From: Clostridium_B lapidicellarium
GTDB taxonomy: Bacteria; Bacillota; Clostridia; Clostridiales; Clostridiaceae
Reading direction: 5' to 3'
Length of the DNA: 64,000 bases
NCBI RefSeq assembly: GCF_041224415.1
Contig: NZ_JBGFFE010000002.1
Location: 62,001 to 126,000 of the forward strand
Shown: positions 61,650 through 64,000 of the stretch, piece after piece
Position numbering within the stretch: the first letter of the stretch is position 1
How the letters are laid out: each line of letters begins with the position of its first letter
Translations under genes and position numbers: made by a program
Notes under the pieces: model-generated
Told to the model about the DNA's origin: nothing
Seen by the model: only the letters and a program-made list of their open reading frames with translations
Database searches by the model: none

Positions 61650-61775
61650 AGATAAAAATTAATCCAGCTGCATTAGATAAAACCTTAATCCGGTAATATC
61701 TGTTGACCCATTGGCATCTCTCGATGTTTCCGGGCATCAGCATCTGTCTATATAGGAGCCTCACCTAACATAATA
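61650..61775 (-). ncRNA. M-box (ykoK) magnesium riboswitch aptamer
   Basis: On the minus strand the conserved M-box core is present: TTAGGTGAGGCTCCTATA, GATGCTGATGCCCGGAAACA, TCGAGAGATGCCAATGGGTC, AACAGATATTACCGGATTAA and TCTAATGCAGC. High magnesium favours the aptamer and the downstream terminator, turning the gene off. The upstream promoter and the MgtE-type gene downstream fit this role. Confidence 0.95.
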
Positions 61776-61808
61776 ATGCAAGTACATAGTATTATCTTTT
61801 ATACTATA

Positions 61809-61836
61809 ATTATATTACAAATTCGCCAAAATGCAA
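61809..61836 (-). promoter_or_regulatory. Promoter of the M-box transcript
   Basis: TTGCAT (61831-61836) and TATAAT (61809-61814) are 16 bases apart, about 40 bases upstream of the aptamer. Confidence 0.7.
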
Positions 61837-62028
61837 TAAGCAAATGCTAAATTTATTTATTTTTTGCACGGCAATACCCCTTTACCTTGCCTCACTCATG
61901 TTAATTGCAAATATCATGCTTTTTGATTTAAATTTCTCTATACATCCATTATATACTAAACATTCATTTTTGGTACAGTCAGGTCACCCCTGTCGATGAC
62001 ATTTCTGTTAGATCAGTGCAGAAAAGTT

Positions 62029-62129
62029 CCGAGAAAAGCAGGATGGGCAGGCTTGCCTCCATCAAACACGCCAGGTGGACAGGCAACCCACTGGAAAATG
62101 CCGAGAAAAACAAGGTGGACAGGCAACCC
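62029..62129. repeat. GC-rich short repeats
   Basis: Three related units: CCGAGAAAAGCAGGATGGGC with AGGCTTGCC (62029-62057), CCAGGTGGACAGGCAACCC (62071-62089), and CCGAGAAAAACAAGGTGGAC with AGGCAACCC (62101-62129). ACCCCCGGGGGT follows. Composition is clearly richer in GC than the neighbourhood. Function unknown. Confidence 0.65.
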
Positions 62130-62139
62130 CCGGGGGTCA

Positions 62140-62178
62140 TGAACAAATCATGAACAAAAAATGAATAAACTGTAAATA
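62140..62178 (+). promoter_or_regulatory. Four hexamers at 11-bp spacing (response-regulator-like box)
   Basis: TGAACA (62140), TGAACA (62151), TGAATA (62162) and TAAATA (62173) are spaced exactly 11 bp, as in PhoB/PhoP-type binding sites. A TATAAT at 62207-62212 lies downstream without a good -35 box, which would suit an activated promoter. Confidence 0.45.
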
Positions 62179-62248
62179 GAACTCTGCAGTCATTAACTCC
62201 CTATGTTATAATGAAACCAACAGAAAAAACAGGAATGGAGAATGTAAA

Positions 62249-64000
62249 TTGCATCTAAATAAAAATTTTTTACCCATCAGCAAAGAAGATATGAAATTGA
62301 ACAACATAAAGCAACTGGATTTTATATTCATAACAGGAGATGCCTATGTAGACCATCCCTCCTTCGGCACCGCAATAATATCCAGGATTTTAGAGAGGGA
62401 GGGGTTTAAAGTTGGAATAATAGCCCAGCCAAACTGGAAAAGTGCAGATGATTTCAAAAAGCTTGGAAAACCAAAGCTGGCATTTTTAATTAACTCCGGA
62501 AATATGGATTCCATGGTGAACCATTATACTGCCTCAAGGAAAAGAAGGCATGAGGATCTTTACTCCCCAGGAGGAAAATCTGGATACAGACCCGACAGGG
62601 CAGTCATAGTATACTGCAACAGGGCTAGAGAAGCCTACAGGGATACCCCCATAATAATAGGAGGAATAGAGGCCAGCTTGAGAAGGTTTGCCCACTACGA
62701 TTACTGGAGTGACAAAATAAGAAGAAGCATACTTGTAGATTCCAAATCCGATTTGCTTATATATGGAATGGGGGAAAAATCCATAGTACAGATAGCAAAT
62801 CTGCTGAAATACGGCATGGATATACACGATATCAAAGATATAAGGGGAACTGTGTATTCCTCAAAAGATAAAAACTGTCTGAAAAACTACATAGAGGTAC
62901 CTTCCTTTGAAAAAGTACTGGAAGATAAAAAATCCTATGGAGAAAGTTTCAAGCTGGAATATCAGGAGCAGGACGCAATAAGAGGTAAAACTCTGGTACA
63001 GAAGCATGGAGATCACTATGTCATTCAAAACCCTCCCCAGTATCCATTGACAGAAGAAGAAATGGATATAGTATACAATCTCCCCTATACCAGAACCTAT
63101 CATCCCGTGTACAAAAAATTGGGAGGAATACCTGCAATTAGAGAAGTGCGTTTTTCCATCACCAGTCATAGAGGATGTTACGGCGGTTGTTCATTTTGCG
63201 CCCTGACTTTTCACCAGGGGAGAACTGTACAGAGCAGAAGTGAAAAATCAATAATAGATGAAGCAAAACTTCTCACAACATTAGATGATTTTAAGGGATA
63301 CATACATGATGTGGGGGGACCTACCGCAAATTTCAGGCACAGGGCCTGCAAAATCCAGGAAAAAGTGGGAGTGTGCAAAAACAGGCAGTGCCTATTTCCC
63401 ACTCCATGTAAAAATCTCATTGTAGATCACAGGGAATATTCAAATTTATTGAAAAAAATAAGAAAAATACCGGGCATAAAAAAGGTATTTATCCGATCTG
63501 GAATAAGATATGACTATTTGATAGAGGATAAAAACACAGATTTCTTCACGGAATTATGCAAATACCACATAAGCGGCCAGCTGAAGGTAGCTCCTGAACA
63601 TGTGAACGGCAAAGTTCTGGAGCAGATGGGAAAGCCTGGAATGGACGTATACAACAAATTTGTAAAAAAATATTTCGAGATAAACAAAAGGCTTGACAAG
63701 AAGCAGTACCTGGTACCCTATCTAATGTCCAGCCATCCCGGCAGCGACCTGGATGCAGCTATAGAACTGGCACTTTATATAAAAAAAATGGGATACACAC
63801 CCGAACAGGTTCAGGATTTTTATCCCACACCGGGAAGCTTATCCACAACCATGTACTACACTGGCACAAATCCTCTAACCGGCAAGAAAGTCTATGTTCC
63901 GAAAAAGCAGAAAGAAAAGAACATGCAGAGGGCTCTTTTACAATTTGCCTTTCCAAGAAACTACAAGCTGGTAAAAGAGGCCTTGATTGCAGCAGGCCGT
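62249..64000 (+). CDS. YgiQ-family radical SAM protein (partial)
   Basis: The first 584 codons are present and the gene runs off the window. It starts at TTG (62249) with GGAG nearby, giving the family opening FLPISKEDM and IFITGDAYVDHPSFG; an ATG at 62291 would cut this off. The cluster-binding motif is SHRGCYGGCSFCALTFHQGR (CxxxCxxC, near residue 310). Other family blocks are IIIGGIEASLRRFAHYDYW and LKVAPEHVNGKVLEQMGKPG. An N-terminal B12-binding-like domain is typical. The enzyme's substrate is unknown. Confidence 0.95.
   Translation, partial: MHLNKNFLPISKEDMKLNNIKQLDFIFITGDAYVDHPSFGTAIISRILEREGFKVGIIAQPNWKSADDFKKLGKPKLAFLINSGNMDSMVNHYTASRKRRHEDLYSPGGKSGYRPDRAVIVYCNRAREAYRDTPIIIGGIEASLRRFAHYDYWSDKIRRSILVDSKSDLLIYGMGEKSIVQIANLLKYGMDIHDIKDIRGTVYSSKDKNCLKNYIEVPSFEKVLEDKKSYGESFKLEYQEQDAIRGKTLVQKHGDHYVIQNPPQYPLTEEEMDIVYNLPYTRTYHPVYKKLGGIPAIREVRFSITSHRGCYGGCSFCALTFHQGRTVQSRSEKSIIDEAKLLTTLDDFKGYIHDVGGPTANFRHRACKIQEKVGVCKNRQCLFPTPCKNLIVDHREYSNLLKKIRKIPGIKKVFIRSGIRYDYLIEDKNTDFFTELCKYHISGQLKVAPEHVNGKVLEQMGKPGMDVYNKFVKKYFEINKRLDKKQYLVPYLMSSHPGSDLDAAIELALYIKKMGYTPEQVQDFYPTPGSLSTTMYYTGTNPLTGKKVYVPKKQKEKNMQRALLQFAFPRNYKLVKEALIAAGR

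Larger units (their letters stand above)
61861..62248. other. Divergent intergenic region
   Basis: No gene. It separates the leftward M-box unit from the rightward YgiQ gene and holds a GC-rich repeat patch, 11-bp-periodic hexamers and a -10 box. Confidence 0.6.

Noticed and set aside
62029..62129. Possible CRISPR array
   Set aside because: Only three imperfect, unequally spaced units, no constant repeat length, no spacers of regular size, and no cas genes.

Overview
The window looks like a chromosome segment of a low-GC, spore-forming Clostridium (cluster I-like). Evidence for this is the AT-rich intergenic DNA, strong AGGAGG ribosome sites with some GTG/TTG starts, a sleB spore cortex hydrolase, a pyruvate kinase with a C-terminal PEP-utiliser domain, and firmicute gene orders (ftsE-ftsX-ctpA-minJ-uvrB-uvrA; murB-rapZ-yvcK-whiA; acpS-lipoprotein-alr-mazE-mazF). 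I do not name a species. Almost every gene reads leftward; the exceptions are a 65-aa gene at 23.9 kb, the IS at 14-16 kb and the YgiQ gene at the right edge.

Region 1 (about 1-22.1 kb) is accessory DNA integrated at the 3' end of the 23S rRNA methyltransferase gene rlmD. From right to left it starts with a stub of a large serine recombinase (21.4-21.9 kb), a small HTH/excisionase-like gene and a 545-aa protein of unknown function with a duplicated DNA-binding-like module. At 18.9 kb lies a diverged second copy of the rlmD 3' end, probably an internal attachment junction. Next come an AbiH-like/NucS-like cassette, an IS3-family element, a type II restriction-modification pair, a CI-like repressor plus ImmA-type protease, and a phage replication operon (HTH, DUF2800 nuclease, DUF2815, family A DNA polymerase, VapE primase-helicase, VRR-NUC, SNF2 helicase, DUF4406-like, late regulator). 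The element continues beyond the left edge.

Region 2 (22.1-61.4 kb) is core chromosome: rlmD, pyk, pfkA, dnaE, a CBS/DRTGG regulator, whiA, yvcK, rapZ, murB, uvrC, a YdjM-like membrane protein, a PBP/FtsW/FHA cell-wall cluster, uvrA, uvrB, a MinJ-like PDZ protein, ctpA, ftsX, ftsE, a split transketolase, mazEF, alr, a YdcC-like protein, nnr, acpS, a small unknown gene and sleB. It ends with an MgtE-type sensor protein that lacks a membrane domain and lies behind an M-box magnesium riboswitch.

Region 3 (61.9-64 kb) holds a short GC-rich repeat patch, an 11-bp-periodic direct repeat that could be a response-regulator site, and a rightward YgiQ-type radical SAM gene cut by the window end.

The most interesting part is 14-22.2 kb. 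A 54-bp repeat plus attachment-like repeat occurs twice: once nearly empty (21.97-22.17 kb) and once with the two-gene AbiH/nuclease cassette between its halves (16.02-18.96 kb). This reads like a before/after picture of cargo capture next to an attachment site. The 545-aa protein beside it is the best candidate here for an uncharacterised function.
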